Assembly: GCA_018266105.1 (NCBI GenBank)
Contig: JAFEBA010000081.1
Coordinates: 62,001-126,000 of the forward strand
Reading direction: 5' to 3'
Length of the DNA stretch: 64,000 nt
Origin: a bacterium
GTDB taxonomy: Bacteria > Vulcanimicrobiota > Xenobia > Xenobiales > JADMJV01
In this document: positions 52,369 to 59,777 of the stretch, piece by piece
Numbering within the stretch: position 1 is the stretch's first letter
Layout: each line of letters begins with the position of its first letter
Notes under the pieces: generated by a model
Told to the model about the DNA's origin: nothing
The model's input: the letters and a program-made list of their open reading frames with translations, nothing else
Database searches by the model: none
Translations under genes and position numbers: made by a program

Positions 52369-53524
52369 AATCCTAATTATCGACGACGACCTCAACATTC
52401 TGCACGGATATCGGCGCATGCTCGGTCGACGCTACGAGGTCGAGATCGCCGAGGGACCCCGCGAGGGCCTGCAAAAAGCTCTGTCCGGTCAGCAGTACGC
52501 GGTCATCATCTGCGACCTGCATATGCCCAAAATCGACGGACTGAGCCTGATGGCCAAGGTTCGGGAACTTTCACCCCATACCGTTCGTATCATCCTGACC
52601 GGTAGTCTGGACAACTCCAATGCCCTCAACGCGATGAACGATGGCACCATCTTCCGTTACCTGACCAAGCCCTGCCGGCTGGAAGTGCTCAGCCGCTGCA
52701 TTGATGAAGGTTTAACCTTCCATCGCCAGGCTTTGTTGGCCGAGCGTATGCGCGGTCAAACCCTGGTCGGACTGGCCTTGCTGATGGCCGACCTGTTCTC
52801 GGTTCAGGAACCCCAGCTGGCGGGTAGCGCTCCGCGTATTCACGCCCTGGTCAGCCAGATGACTCGACGTCTGGCCCTGCCGGACGCCTGGGAATTTGAA
52901 GTGGCCGCGGCCCTCTGCAAAATCGGACTGGTCAGCCTGCCGCCGGCCCTCAAGACCTGCCTGAGCCAGGGCCTGGAGCTGAGCTCCGCTCAAGCCGAAC
53001 TGGTGGCTCAGAGCCCCCAAAGGGCGGCCAGCTACCTGGAGCCGCTAACCGATCTGGAAGAAGTGGCCCGCATGCTGGCCGGTGCCGGCAAGCCACTTCC
53101 CCCGGTAGCAGGCACATGCATGCTGGCTGCCCCGCGCTGGCTGGTCGGAGCCCAACTGCTGCGCCTGGCCAACGATTACGAACAACAGCGAGCTGTGCAG
53201 CCGAACGCTCTGGCCGCCGTTCAGGTGCTCCGTCAAAAAGCCGGCGACTACTTCCCTGAAATGTTGGAATGCCTGGTGGGGCTGGTCACCGAGGAGTGCA
53301 AGTCCAAGACCACCCTGAGCCTGGACAAACTCCGGCCCGGCATGGTGCTGGCCGAGGACCTGGTGAGCCACCGGGGCCAGATGCTGATCGCGCGTGGTCA
53401 AACCATCACTCCGGCCACGCTGGGCTTCCTGGGACATCGGCGGGAATTCGGCTTCGACCTGCCCGGAATCGCCAGCATCCAGACTGAATCCATCCCAACC
53501 CGGGCCTCAGCGGGAGCGGCTTGA
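52349..53524 (+). CDS. Response regulator with degenerate HD-GYP/HDOD-type output
   Basis: The product has 391 residues from ATG 52349 after AAGGAGAG; ATG 52334 is alternative. REC: ILIIDDDLNILHGYRRML, phospho-Asp in VIICDLHMPKIDGLSLM, Lys in YLTKPCRLE. The second half has EFEVAAALCKIGLVSLPP and the family ending LRPGMVLAEDLVSHRGQMLIARGQTITPATL, typical of HD-GYP response regulators such as RpfG. No HD or GYP motif survives, so c-di-GMP hydrolysis is unlikely. Co-transcribed with the HDOD protein. Confidence 0.85.
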   Translation: MPAPPGRILIIDDDLNILHGYRRMLGRRYEVEIAEGPREGLQKALSGQQYAVIICDLHMPKIDGLSLMAKVRELSPHTVRIILTGSLDNSNALNAMNDGTIFRYLTKPCRLEVLSRCIDEGLTFHRQALLAERMRGQTLVGLALLMADLFSVQEPQLAGSAPRIHALVSQMTRRLALPDAWEFEVAAALCKIGLVSLPPALKTCLSQGLELSSAQAELVAQSPQRAASYLEPLTDLEEVARMLAGAGKPLPPVAGTCMLAAPRWLVGAQLLRLANDYEQQRAVQPNALAAVQVLRQKAGDYFPEMLECLVGLVTEECKSKTTLSLDKLRPGMVLAEDLVSHRGQMLIARGQTITPATLGFLGHRREFGFDLPGIASIQTESIPTRASAGAA

Positions 53525-53525
53525 A

Positions 53526-55271
53526 TCAGCTGACCCTTTTGAGAGGGAGAGTGATCCTGAAGGTGGTTCCCTGATCAGGCTGACTGCGAAAGGCAATCTC
53601 TCCACCATAGCGCCTGATGATCGAGCGACACAACGTCAATCCCTGGCCAGTGCCCTTGCCAACCGATTTGGTGGTAAAAAAGGGTTCAAAGACTCGATTT
53701 TGATGAGACCGCGAGATACCGCAGCCGTTATCGGTCACCTGCACCTCCAACAAATCACCCTGGCTGCGAGTGCTCACGGCGATGTGCCCGTCCATATCCT
53801 GCTCCCCACCGAAGCGCTCGGAAATGGCGTCTGAGGCGTTGATCAGCAGGTTCAAAAAAACCTGACTCAACTCGCTCTGGTTGGCCAGCACTTCAGGCAG
53901 GCATTCATCCAGATTGCGTTCTACCACGGCCACGTATTTCAGTCGGTTCTGACAAAGAGTGAGAGAATTTTCCAGCAGATGATTGATGTTGGTGGGACTG
54001 AGGTCGCCCTGCCCTCGATGGGTAAATTCACGCATGGCCCCCACGATTTTAGAAATATGGCGAAGCCCGCCCTGAGTCTGATCGAGGCACAGGGGAATTT
54101 CTTCGCGTAGATAGGAAAAATCATCCGGCTCGGAGCCGGACTGAATGGATTGGATCAGCTCCTCCAGAGATTCCCGTAGAAAATTCATATTGTCCGAAAT
54201 GTATTGAACCGGAGTATTGATCTCGTGGGCGATGCCGGCCGCCAACTCACCCACGCATTCCAGGTTACGCGAGAGGTTGAGCTGGATTTGCAATTGCTTC
54301 TGATGATCGATATCGGTGCAGGTTCCCACCACGCGCAGCGGCTCACCCGACTGCGAGCGAGAAACGACCTTGCCGCGCAGCAGGGTCCACAGCAGGTGAC
54401 CGTCGGACTGCTTGATTCTGCATTCGTGATTGAGGACCGCGGCCGGGTCAGAGAGCATATGCTCGATGGCCTGAACAGCACCAGGCCGATCTTGCTCGTC
54501 AAATCTCTCGAACCAGTCCGCCAGTTGCTGGGCGGCCTCATCCAATCCCGTCATTTCGCGAAAGCGAGGCGAAAAGTAGACACGCTCCTCAGCCAGGTTG
54601 TAATCCCAAACGCCGTCTCCCGAGCCATCGAAGGCCAGACTCCAACGCTCTTCCAGCATCTGCTCCTGCTCCAAAGAGTCACTCAAGTTGCGGTTAGCCA
54701 CCAGCCACTCCACAAACTGGCGATGATTCACGATGGCGGCCCGGGTCATGAAAATCACGAACATGAGGGAGAACAGCGAGGTGAAGCGGTCCTGGGCGTC
54801 GCCCAGGGAAGCCAGGGAGAGGGCCGGCAGCCCGCACATCACCACGATGTAACCCACCTGAATGGGCAGGTGGGCGTTCAAGCCCGTGGTGGAAGCGGCC
54901 ACCAGTCCGGCTGTGACCATGACCAGCAGCAGACATGGAAACTGCCCGCGATACTGGCTTTCTCCCCAGCAGCAAAAGATGCTCCAATGAAAGGCCACCA
55001 AAAAGACGCAGAGCGCATACTGCAAAACCAGCCGTGGCAATTGCTCTGCTGGAGCCGAGGTCAATCGGCGCCCGGTCAGGTAACGGGGCATCCCCACCAG
55101 GAAACTAACCAGAGTCTGGAGTTGAATGACCTCCGGGTAGCTGGTTCCCATCGCGCTGGCTCCGCCCGCAATCATGACGGCTGCGGGGTAACAAAGCCAG
55201 TTGAGGAGTCCAACCGACTGGCCCAGATGTCGGGCCCCTTGAATTCGCAGGCGGGACCAGGGACTGCTCAT
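53526..55271 (-). CDS. Membrane-bound PAS histidine kinase (HEINTP type)
   Basis: The product has 581 residues. There are about six N-terminal helices (LNWLCYPAAVMIAGGASAM; LQYALCVFLVAFHWSIFCCW; LLLVMVTAGLVAAST; VGYIVVMCGLPALSLASL; SLFSLMFVIFMT). A PAS domain of PAC type follows (LAFDGSGDGVWDYNLAEERVYFSPRFREMTG; DGHLLWTLLRGKVVSRSQSGEPLRVVGTCTDI), then HisKA (GIAHEINTPVQYISDNMNFL) and HATPase (NLLINASDAI, DNGCGIS, GKGTGQGLTL). Last gene of the CoA-transferase/ATPase transcript; the kinase probably senses a membrane or redox state linked to them. Confidence 0.92.
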   Translation of the reverse strand: MSSPWSRLRIQGARHLGQSVGLLNWLCYPAAVMIAGGASAMGTSYPEVIQLQTLVSFLVGMPRYLTGRRLTSAPAEQLPRLVLQYALCVFLVAFHWSIFCCWGESQYRGQFPCLLLVMVTAGLVAASTTGLNAHLPIQVGYIVVMCGLPALSLASLGDAQDRFTSLFSLMFVIFMTRAAIVNHRQFVEWLVANRNLSDSLEQEQMLEERWSLAFDGSGDGVWDYNLAEERVYFSPRFREMTGLDEAAQQLADWFERFDEQDRPGAVQAIEHMLSDPAAVLNHECRIKQSDGHLLWTLLRGKVVSRSQSGEPLRVVGTCTDIDHQKQLQIQLNLSRNLECVGELAAGIAHEINTPVQYISDNMNFLRESLEELIQSIQSGSEPDDFSYLREEIPLCLDQTQGGLRHISKIVGAMREFTHRGQGDLSPTNINHLLENSLTLCQNRLKYVAVVERNLDECLPEVLANQSELSQVFLNLLINASDAISERFGGEQDMDGHIAVSTRSQGDLLEVQVTDNGCGISRSHQNRVFEPFFTTKSVGKGTGQGLTLCRSIIRRYGGEIAFRSQPDQGTTFRITLPLKRVS

Positions 55272-55293
55272 ACCTACAAGTTTTCGGAAGTTA

Positions 55294-57153
55294 TTAAGCG
55301 TCCTTAAGATCTTCCGAGTAATCGCTCAGGCCACGTGGGGCCAGGCTGGTACGCAGCGCGTTGAGCACGGCCGCCAGATCGATCAGTTCCTGGCCAATGG
55401 CGCCCTGCACGGGCGTGAGATAGCCGGCCGCCGCGAAAAGCATGCCCACCAGCGACAGCATGATGCCGCCCACCGCACTTTGCAGAGCCACCTGACGCAG
55501 GCGCTTGCCGATATGCAGAAACTCATCCACCTTGCGCAGGCTGCTGTCCAAAATCACCGCTCCAGCCGCCTCGCTGGTGATTTCGCTATTCTGCCCCATA
55601 GCCAGACCCACAGTGGAAGCGGTCAATGCGGGCGCATCGTTAATACCGTCGCCAAGATAGAGGCTGGGCCGCTGCTCGGTTTCCTTGCGAACGATCTCGA
55701 GTTTCTGTTCAGGAGACTGCCCGGCGTGCACTTCCGTGATGACCCCCCCCAGGCTGTGCAAGCCGACCTTCTCGGCCAGATAGTCCACCTCACGTGCCCG
55801 GTCACCCGAGACAATCATCAGCTTTTGGAAGCCGTGCCGACCGTTCAGATGCTCCAGAAAAGAGGCCGTGTCCGTGCGCGGTTGGTCGCGAAAGTGCAGG
55901 CAGGCGGCCGGCTGGCCGTCCACCAGCAAGATGGCTTCCAGGCCGGAATCCTTGGCCTCCAGGCGTGCGCTCTGCTCGGGCTCGAGCTGCTTGCGTCCGA
56001 GCAATGCGACTTGATGGCCTCCAAGGCGTCCCTGAATCCCCCGGCCCGGAGGTTCGGAAATCTGGTCTGCCTCCTGCAATGGACAGCCGGCCTGCTGAGC
56101 GGCAGTTTGAACGGCCTGAGAAAGGGGATGCCGCGAGTAACGCTCGAGGCTGGCGGCCCAACCCAGAACGCTCTGGCGGTCGAAGGGTTCCAGCACCTCG
56201 ATCTCGGTCAGCTCGGGCCGGCCATAGGTCAGAGTTCCGGTCTTATCCAGAATCATCACCTTACAGCTTCCGACGCTTTCCAACGTGGCCGCATCTCGAA
56301 TGATGATGCCGCGACGAGCAGCCAGAGAAATGGAGCCGATGATGGCCACCGGGATGGCGATCAAGAGAGGACAGGGGGTGGCGATCACCAGCACCGAGAG
56401 AAAACGTAAAGGATCGCCACTCCACCACCAGGCCAGTCCGGCGATCAGCAGACCCAGGGGGGTATACCAGGCACCCAGCTGGTCAGCCAGGCGCCGCATG
56501 CGCGGACGGCGCTGCTGAGAATCTTGCATGACGCGCATGATCTTGGCGTAACGGGAGTCCTGAGGCAGCTTCTCGGTGCGGATGACCAGGGAGGTATCCC
56601 CGTTGATGGAGCCGGAAAGCACCTGAGAGCCAGGCACCTTGGAACTCTCATAGGGCTCTCCGGTGAGGTAAGCCTCGTTGACCCTGCCGTAGCCCTCCAC
56701 CACCAGGCCGTCCACAGGCACGGCCTGGTGAGGGAGAACGACCAGCAGGTCGCCCAGAGCGATCTGATCCAGCCCGATTTCCTCCATTTTGCCGTCACGC
56801 TTGCGCTGGGCCTTGTTGGGAAGACGCGAGGCCAGCGCGCGAAGCACCGAAGAAGCTCGCCCCAGGGCGTATTCTTCAAGGGCGCCACCGCCGGAGAGCA
56901 TCAAGACCACCACCGCCCCGGCCAGATACTGGTGCAGGGCCAGGGAGCTGACTATGGAGATGCCGGCCAGCAGATCCGAACCAAACTCTCCTTTCAGGGC
57001 TTTGCGGAGCAAATCCCAGAGCAGGGGCAAGCCGCCCAGAACGATCACGAAGATCAGCGGAACGTCGCGGACCAGCGGGGCCAGCCAGGAACACAGGCCG
57101 TGCACGACCAGTCCAAGAGCCGCCACCAAGGCGATCAGGGCTTGCTGACTCAT
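55294..57153 (-). CDS. P1B-type heavy-metal-transporting ATPase
   Basis: The product has 619 residues. AGGAG precedes ATG 57151-57153. There is no N-terminal metal-binding domain. Motifs in order: actuator YLTGEPYESSKVPGSQVLSGSIN; transmembrane metal site ATPCPLLIAIP (TPC rather than CPC); phosphorylation DKTGTLTYG; HP locus SRHPLSQAV; hinge GDGINDAPAL. The C-terminal helix has AAVLNALR rather than the HEGGT of P1B-4. The TPCPLL subgroup is common, but its metal is not fixed; the protein exports a transition metal from the cytoplasm. It is 7 bp after the CoA-transferase gene. Confidence 0.9.
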   Translation of the reverse strand: MSQQALIALVAALGLVVHGLCSWLAPLVRDVPLIFVIVLGGLPLLWDLLRKALKGEFGSDLLAGISIVSSLALHQYLAGAVVVLMLSGGGALEEYALGRASSVLRALASRLPNKAQRKRDGKMEEIGLDQIALGDLLVVLPHQAVPVDGLVVEGYGRVNEAYLTGEPYESSKVPGSQVLSGSINGDTSLVIRTEKLPQDSRYAKIMRVMQDSQQRRPRMRRLADQLGAWYTPLGLLIAGLAWWWSGDPLRFLSVLVIATPCPLLIAIPVAIIGSISLAARRGIIIRDAATLESVGSCKVMILDKTGTLTYGRPELTEIEVLEPFDRQSVLGWAASLERYSRHPLSQAVQTAAQQAGCPLQEADQISEPPGRGIQGRLGGHQVALLGRKQLEPEQSARLEAKDSGLEAILLVDGQPAACLHFRDQPRTDTASFLEHLNGRHGFQKLMIVSGDRAREVDYLAEKVGLHSLGGVITEVHAGQSPEQKLEIVRKETEQRPSLYLGDGINDAPALTASTVGLAMGQNSEITSEAAGAVILDSSLRKVDEFLHIGKRLRQVALQSAVGGIMLSLVGMLFAAAGYLTPVQGAIGQELIDLAAVLNALRTSLAPRGLSDYSEDLKDA

Positions 57154-57160
57154 CTGTCTC

Positions 57161-58453
57161 CTAACTTAGAACAAAGTGTCGTACACCCTGTATCTCACGC
57201 GCCAGTTCGCCACGGAAGTCGGGATGAGCCAGTTGAATCAGGCGTTCAGCCCTTTGCCGCAGATTCAGTCCGTGCAAATTGACGGCTCCAAACTCAGTCA
57301 CCACCCACTGCACATGGCCGCGACTGGTGACCACTCCCGCGCCGGGCTTAAGAGAAGTCACAATGCGCGAGAGCCGACCGCGGGCGGCGGTGGCGGGTAG
57401 CGCCAGAATCCCCTTGCCGCCGGGCGAGAGCACGGCACCGCGCAGAAAGTCCATCTGTCCCCCTATACCCGAGTAGATATCGTATCCGATGGAGTCGGCG
57501 CAGACCTGGCCGGAGAGGTCGATTTCCAAAGCCGAGTTAATCGCACAGACCCTCGGATTTTTACGAATTAAAGTGGTGTCATTGGTGCGATCGCAGGGGT
57601 GGAATTCCACCAGTGGATTGTCGTGCACGAAGTCAAACACGGCCTGCGTGCCGTTGACAAAGCTTGTCACGGTTCGATTCGGATGAACCGCCTTCTGCCG
57701 ATTGGTAATGACACCGCTCTTGAGCAGAGGCAGCAGTCCATCCGAAAACATCTCGGTATGCACGCCCAGGTCATTTTTGTCGCCCAGGCGGGCCAAAACG
57801 GCATCCGGGATGGCGCCGATTCCCATCTGCAGGGTAGCGCCATCGGTCACCAGGTCAGCCACCAGCTGGCCAATCGCCTGCTCCGCCGGACCCGACTCGG
57901 CCGGGGCGCTCTCGGGCAAAGGCCGGTCCACCACACAATAGGCCTTCAGGCGACTGAGAGGAACCACCCCGTTGCCGTGGGTGCGTGGCATCCGATGATT
58001 GATGACCGCCAGCAAACAGCCGGCGTGCATGGATGCGGACAGGGCCGTGTCCACCGAGGTGCCCAGGCTGCAGTTGCCGTGCTGGTCGGGCGGCGAGAGC
58101 TGCAGCAAAGCGCAGTCCAGAGGGATGGCACCGCCGCTAAAGAGGCCGGGGATGTCCGAGAGAAAGGTCGGGATATAGTCGGCTCTGCCTTCCCGAATGG
58201 CCTGGCGCAAACCGGGACCGGTAAAGAGAGAATTGGAAAAGATCCTGCCGGCGAATTCCGGGTGAGCGAAGGGCATTTCTCCGTGCAAATGCAGATGGTA
58301 AAGCTGCACATCCTTCAGGTCGTCGCGCTCGCAGAGCGCTTGCAGGAGTTCGCTGGGGGTTGCGGCCGCTCCGTGCACAAACAGGCGCTGACCGCTCTGG
58401 ACATGTTGAATAACTTCGGCGGCCGAGACCGCCTGCTCTTGCCAATGTTTCAT
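57161..58453 (-). CDS. CoA-transferase of the 4-hydroxybutyrate/acetyl-CoA family
   Basis: The product has 430 residues, ATG 58451-58453. N-terminal Rossmann-like half: GQRLFVHGAAATPSELLQAL. Middle: LVTDGATLQMGIGAIPDAVLARLGDKNDLGVHTEMFSDG, containing the catalytic Glu of the Cat2/AbfT type (TEMFSDG). C-terminal half: VCADSIGYDIYSGIGGQMDFLRGAVLSPGGKGILALPAT. It moves CoA between short-chain acids such as acetate, propionate, succinate or 4-hydroxybutyrate. The FNR box centre is 41.5 bp from the ATG with TAGGCT six bases upstream, so the mRNA is likely leaderless. It pairs functionally with the transcarboxylase in propionate-type fermentation (inference). Confidence 0.93.
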   Translation of the reverse strand: MKHWQEQAVSAAEVIQHVQSGQRLFVHGAAATPSELLQALCERDDLKDVQLYHLHLHGEMPFAHPEFAGRIFSNSLFTGPGLRQAIREGRADYIPTFLSDIPGLFSGGAIPLDCALLQLSPPDQHGNCSLGTSVDTALSASMHAGCLLAVINHRMPRTHGNGVVPLSRLKAYCVVDRPLPESAPAESGPAEQAIGQLVADLVTDGATLQMGIGAIPDAVLARLGDKNDLGVHTEMFSDGLLPLLKSGVITNRQKAVHPNRTVTSFVNGTQAVFDFVHDNPLVEFHPCDRTNDTTLIRKNPRVCAINSALEIDLSGQVCADSIGYDIYSGIGGQMDFLRGAVLSPGGKGILALPATAARGRLSRIVTSLKPGAGVVTSRGHVQWVVTEFGAVNLHGLNLRQRAERLIQLAHPDFRGELAREIQGVRHFVLS

Positions 58454-58487
58454 GGGGCCAGCCTAGACCCTGAGCCAGGGTCGGAAT

Positions 58488-58501
58488 ATGATCTGGCTCA
58501 G
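58488..58501 (-). promoter_or_regulatory. FNR-type box of the CoA-transferase operon
   Basis: On the plus strand it reads ATGAT-CTGG-CTCAG. It lies 32 bp from the centre of TAGGCT (58465-58460) and 41.5 bp from the start at 58453. Confidence 0.75.
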
Positions 58502-58520
58502 GTTCGGTGAGGCCACTCTT

Positions 58521-58534
58521 ATGATCTGGATCAT
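58521..58534 (+). promoter_or_regulatory. FNR-type box of small coiled-coil gene 58572
   Basis: The sequence is ATGAT-CTGG-ATCAT. It lies 32 bp from the centre of TATTCT (58557-58562) and 44.5 bp from ATG 58572. The leader would be about 3 nt. Confidence 0.78.
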
Positions 58535-58571
58535 CTTCGGCGAATTGGGAATGACCTATTCTGAAAGGGCT

Positions 58572-58865
58572 ATGAACGATCAAGAAATGCCCTACAACGA
58601 TATTGTTTTCGACGCGACCAGCCCCAAGCGAGAACTGGCCCGCATGCGCGATGAATTGAAGGTGCAGATGCATCTGGCCCGAGCCGAGCTGAAAACGCAG
58701 TGGGAGGACCTGGAGAAGCAGTGGACCTTGCTCCAGTCTCGCCTGAGCGTGCTTGAAGTGGCAGGCAACGAGTCCAAGCAGGGGATCGGGTCTGCAGTTC
58801 AGGACTTGAGCAAGGAGCTCAAGCTGGGATATCTGCGCATGCGAGATGCGCTGGCCCGAGTGTAG
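58572..58865 (+). CDS. Small coiled-coil protein under an FNR-type box
   Basis: The product has 97 residues from ATG 58572; longer in-frame starts upstream run into the box. It starts with a short acidic N-terminus (MNDQEMPYNDIVFDATSPK), then one long amphipathic helix pair (RELARMRDELKVQMHLARAELKTQWEDLEKQWTLLQSRLSVLE; VQDLSKELKLGYLRMRDAL). It resembles small USP-linked or stress-related coiled-coil proteins only in general character. No family is recognised. It has its own promoter, and the cytochrome c gene follows with another. Confidence 0.75.
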   Translation: MNDQEMPYNDIVFDATSPKRELARMRDELKVQMHLARAELKTQWEDLEKQWTLLQSRLSVLEVAGNESKQGIGSAVQDLSKELKLGYLRMRDALARV

Positions 58866-58880
58866 CCTCGAAGGCCACAT

Positions 58881-58894
58881 ATGATCTGGATCAT
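58881..58894 (+). promoter_or_regulatory. FNR-type box of the dihaem cytochrome c gene
   Basis: The sequence is ATGAT-CTGG-ATCAT. It is centred 41.5 bp from ATG 58929 and 32 bp from the centre of CAGGAT (58917-58922). Confidence 0.78.
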
Positions 58895-58928
58895 AGCCTG
58901 ACCTTGCCGACTGCTTCAGGATCAGGCT

Positions 58929-59654
58929 ATGAAGCTCTCAACCCCCCTGATTTATACGCTCCTGGCCCTGACTCTGGTGCCTGGCAGGTTGGCCATCGGC
59001 GCCAACTCCCCAGGCCCGGACACAGGCAATCCCGACCGCGGCGCGTTCATTTTTGCGGCCTACTGCGCCTCCTGCCACGGCGATTCAGGGCAAGGGGACG
59101 GTCCTATGGCCCCGAGATTGATGCGCGACTTTAATGTTAAACCGGCCGATTTGACCCAGACCAGCTGGCAAAACAGCCGGAGCAACAAGGAAATGGTCCA
59201 GATCATACGCCAGGGCGGGCGCAGTGTTCACCGCACGGCCTTTATGCCGGCCTGGGCCTCGACCCTGGATCCTCAGCAAACCTACGACCTGGTCGCCTTC
59301 ATCCGCGAACTGGGCAAGCCCGCGGCCACTGGATACATGCCGGCGGCCACCTTGGGCCTGCAGCAGAAGCTGGAGCTGGGACGGGTGATTTACACGCTGC
59401 AGTGCACCGCCTGTCACGGTCCCCGGGGCAAGGGCGACGGCCCGACCTCGCTGGATAAACACCCACCGGATCTCTCCCGCCCGGATGCCTTCCGCACCAA
59501 GACGGATGAGGATCTGGAGGGCTGGGCGGAGTCTGGCATCTATCACGCCGGGGTGCCGATCGATCCGGACGCCAGCCGGTGGTGGCACGGCCCCCTGAAC
59601 AAAGATGAGATGCCCGCCTTGATCCTCTATCTCAGGAGCCTTTCGCTTCACTGA
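58929..59654 (+). CDS. Secreted dihaem cytochrome c
   Basis: The product has 241 residues. Signal peptide MKLSTPLIYTLLALTLVPGRLAIGA. Two cytochrome c domains follow. The first has CASCH (FAAYCASCHGDSGQGDGPMAP) with a candidate axial Met in TAFMPAWASTL; the second has CTACH (YTLQCTACHGPRGKGDGP) with KDEMPALILYL. It is likely a periplasmic electron carrier, possibly delivering electrons to the nitrite reductase or another terminal reductase. The FNR-type promoter predicts a leaderless mRNA. The length fits a standalone two-domain protein. Confidence 0.93.
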   Translation: MKLSTPLIYTLLALTLVPGRLAIGANSPGPDTGNPDRGAFIFAAYCASCHGDSGQGDGPMAPRLMRDFNVKPADLTQTSWQNSRSNKEMVQIIRQGGRSVHRTAFMPAWASTLDPQQTYDLVAFIRELGKPAATGYMPAATLGLQQKLELGRVIYTLQCTACHGPRGKGDGPTSLDKHPPDLSRPDAFRTKTDEDLEGWAESGIYHAGVPIDPDASRWWHGPLNKDEMPALILYLRSLSLH

Positions 59655-59682
59655 AGCCTGGCTTGCAATTCGGCTACAGGCG

Positions 59683-59719
59683 TTAACATTCGGTAGGAAA
59701 ACTTTAACTTTTCTTTAAC
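59683..59719 (+). promoter_or_regulatory. Phased TTAAC direct repeats (Pho-box-like)
   Basis: TTAAC begins at 59683, 59704 and 59715, i.e. spacings of 21 and 11 bp, so all three fall on one DNA face. The last two are within identical CTTTAAC units. This resembles the tandem TTAAC-type boxes read by PhoB/SphR/PhoP response regulators. The pseudopilin operon begins 59 bp downstream. Confidence 0.45.
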
Positions 59720-59777
59720 ATCCCGGGGACTGGCGTAGGTTGTCTGTAGGACGCCTGAGCGAACCCGAGGACGGTAG

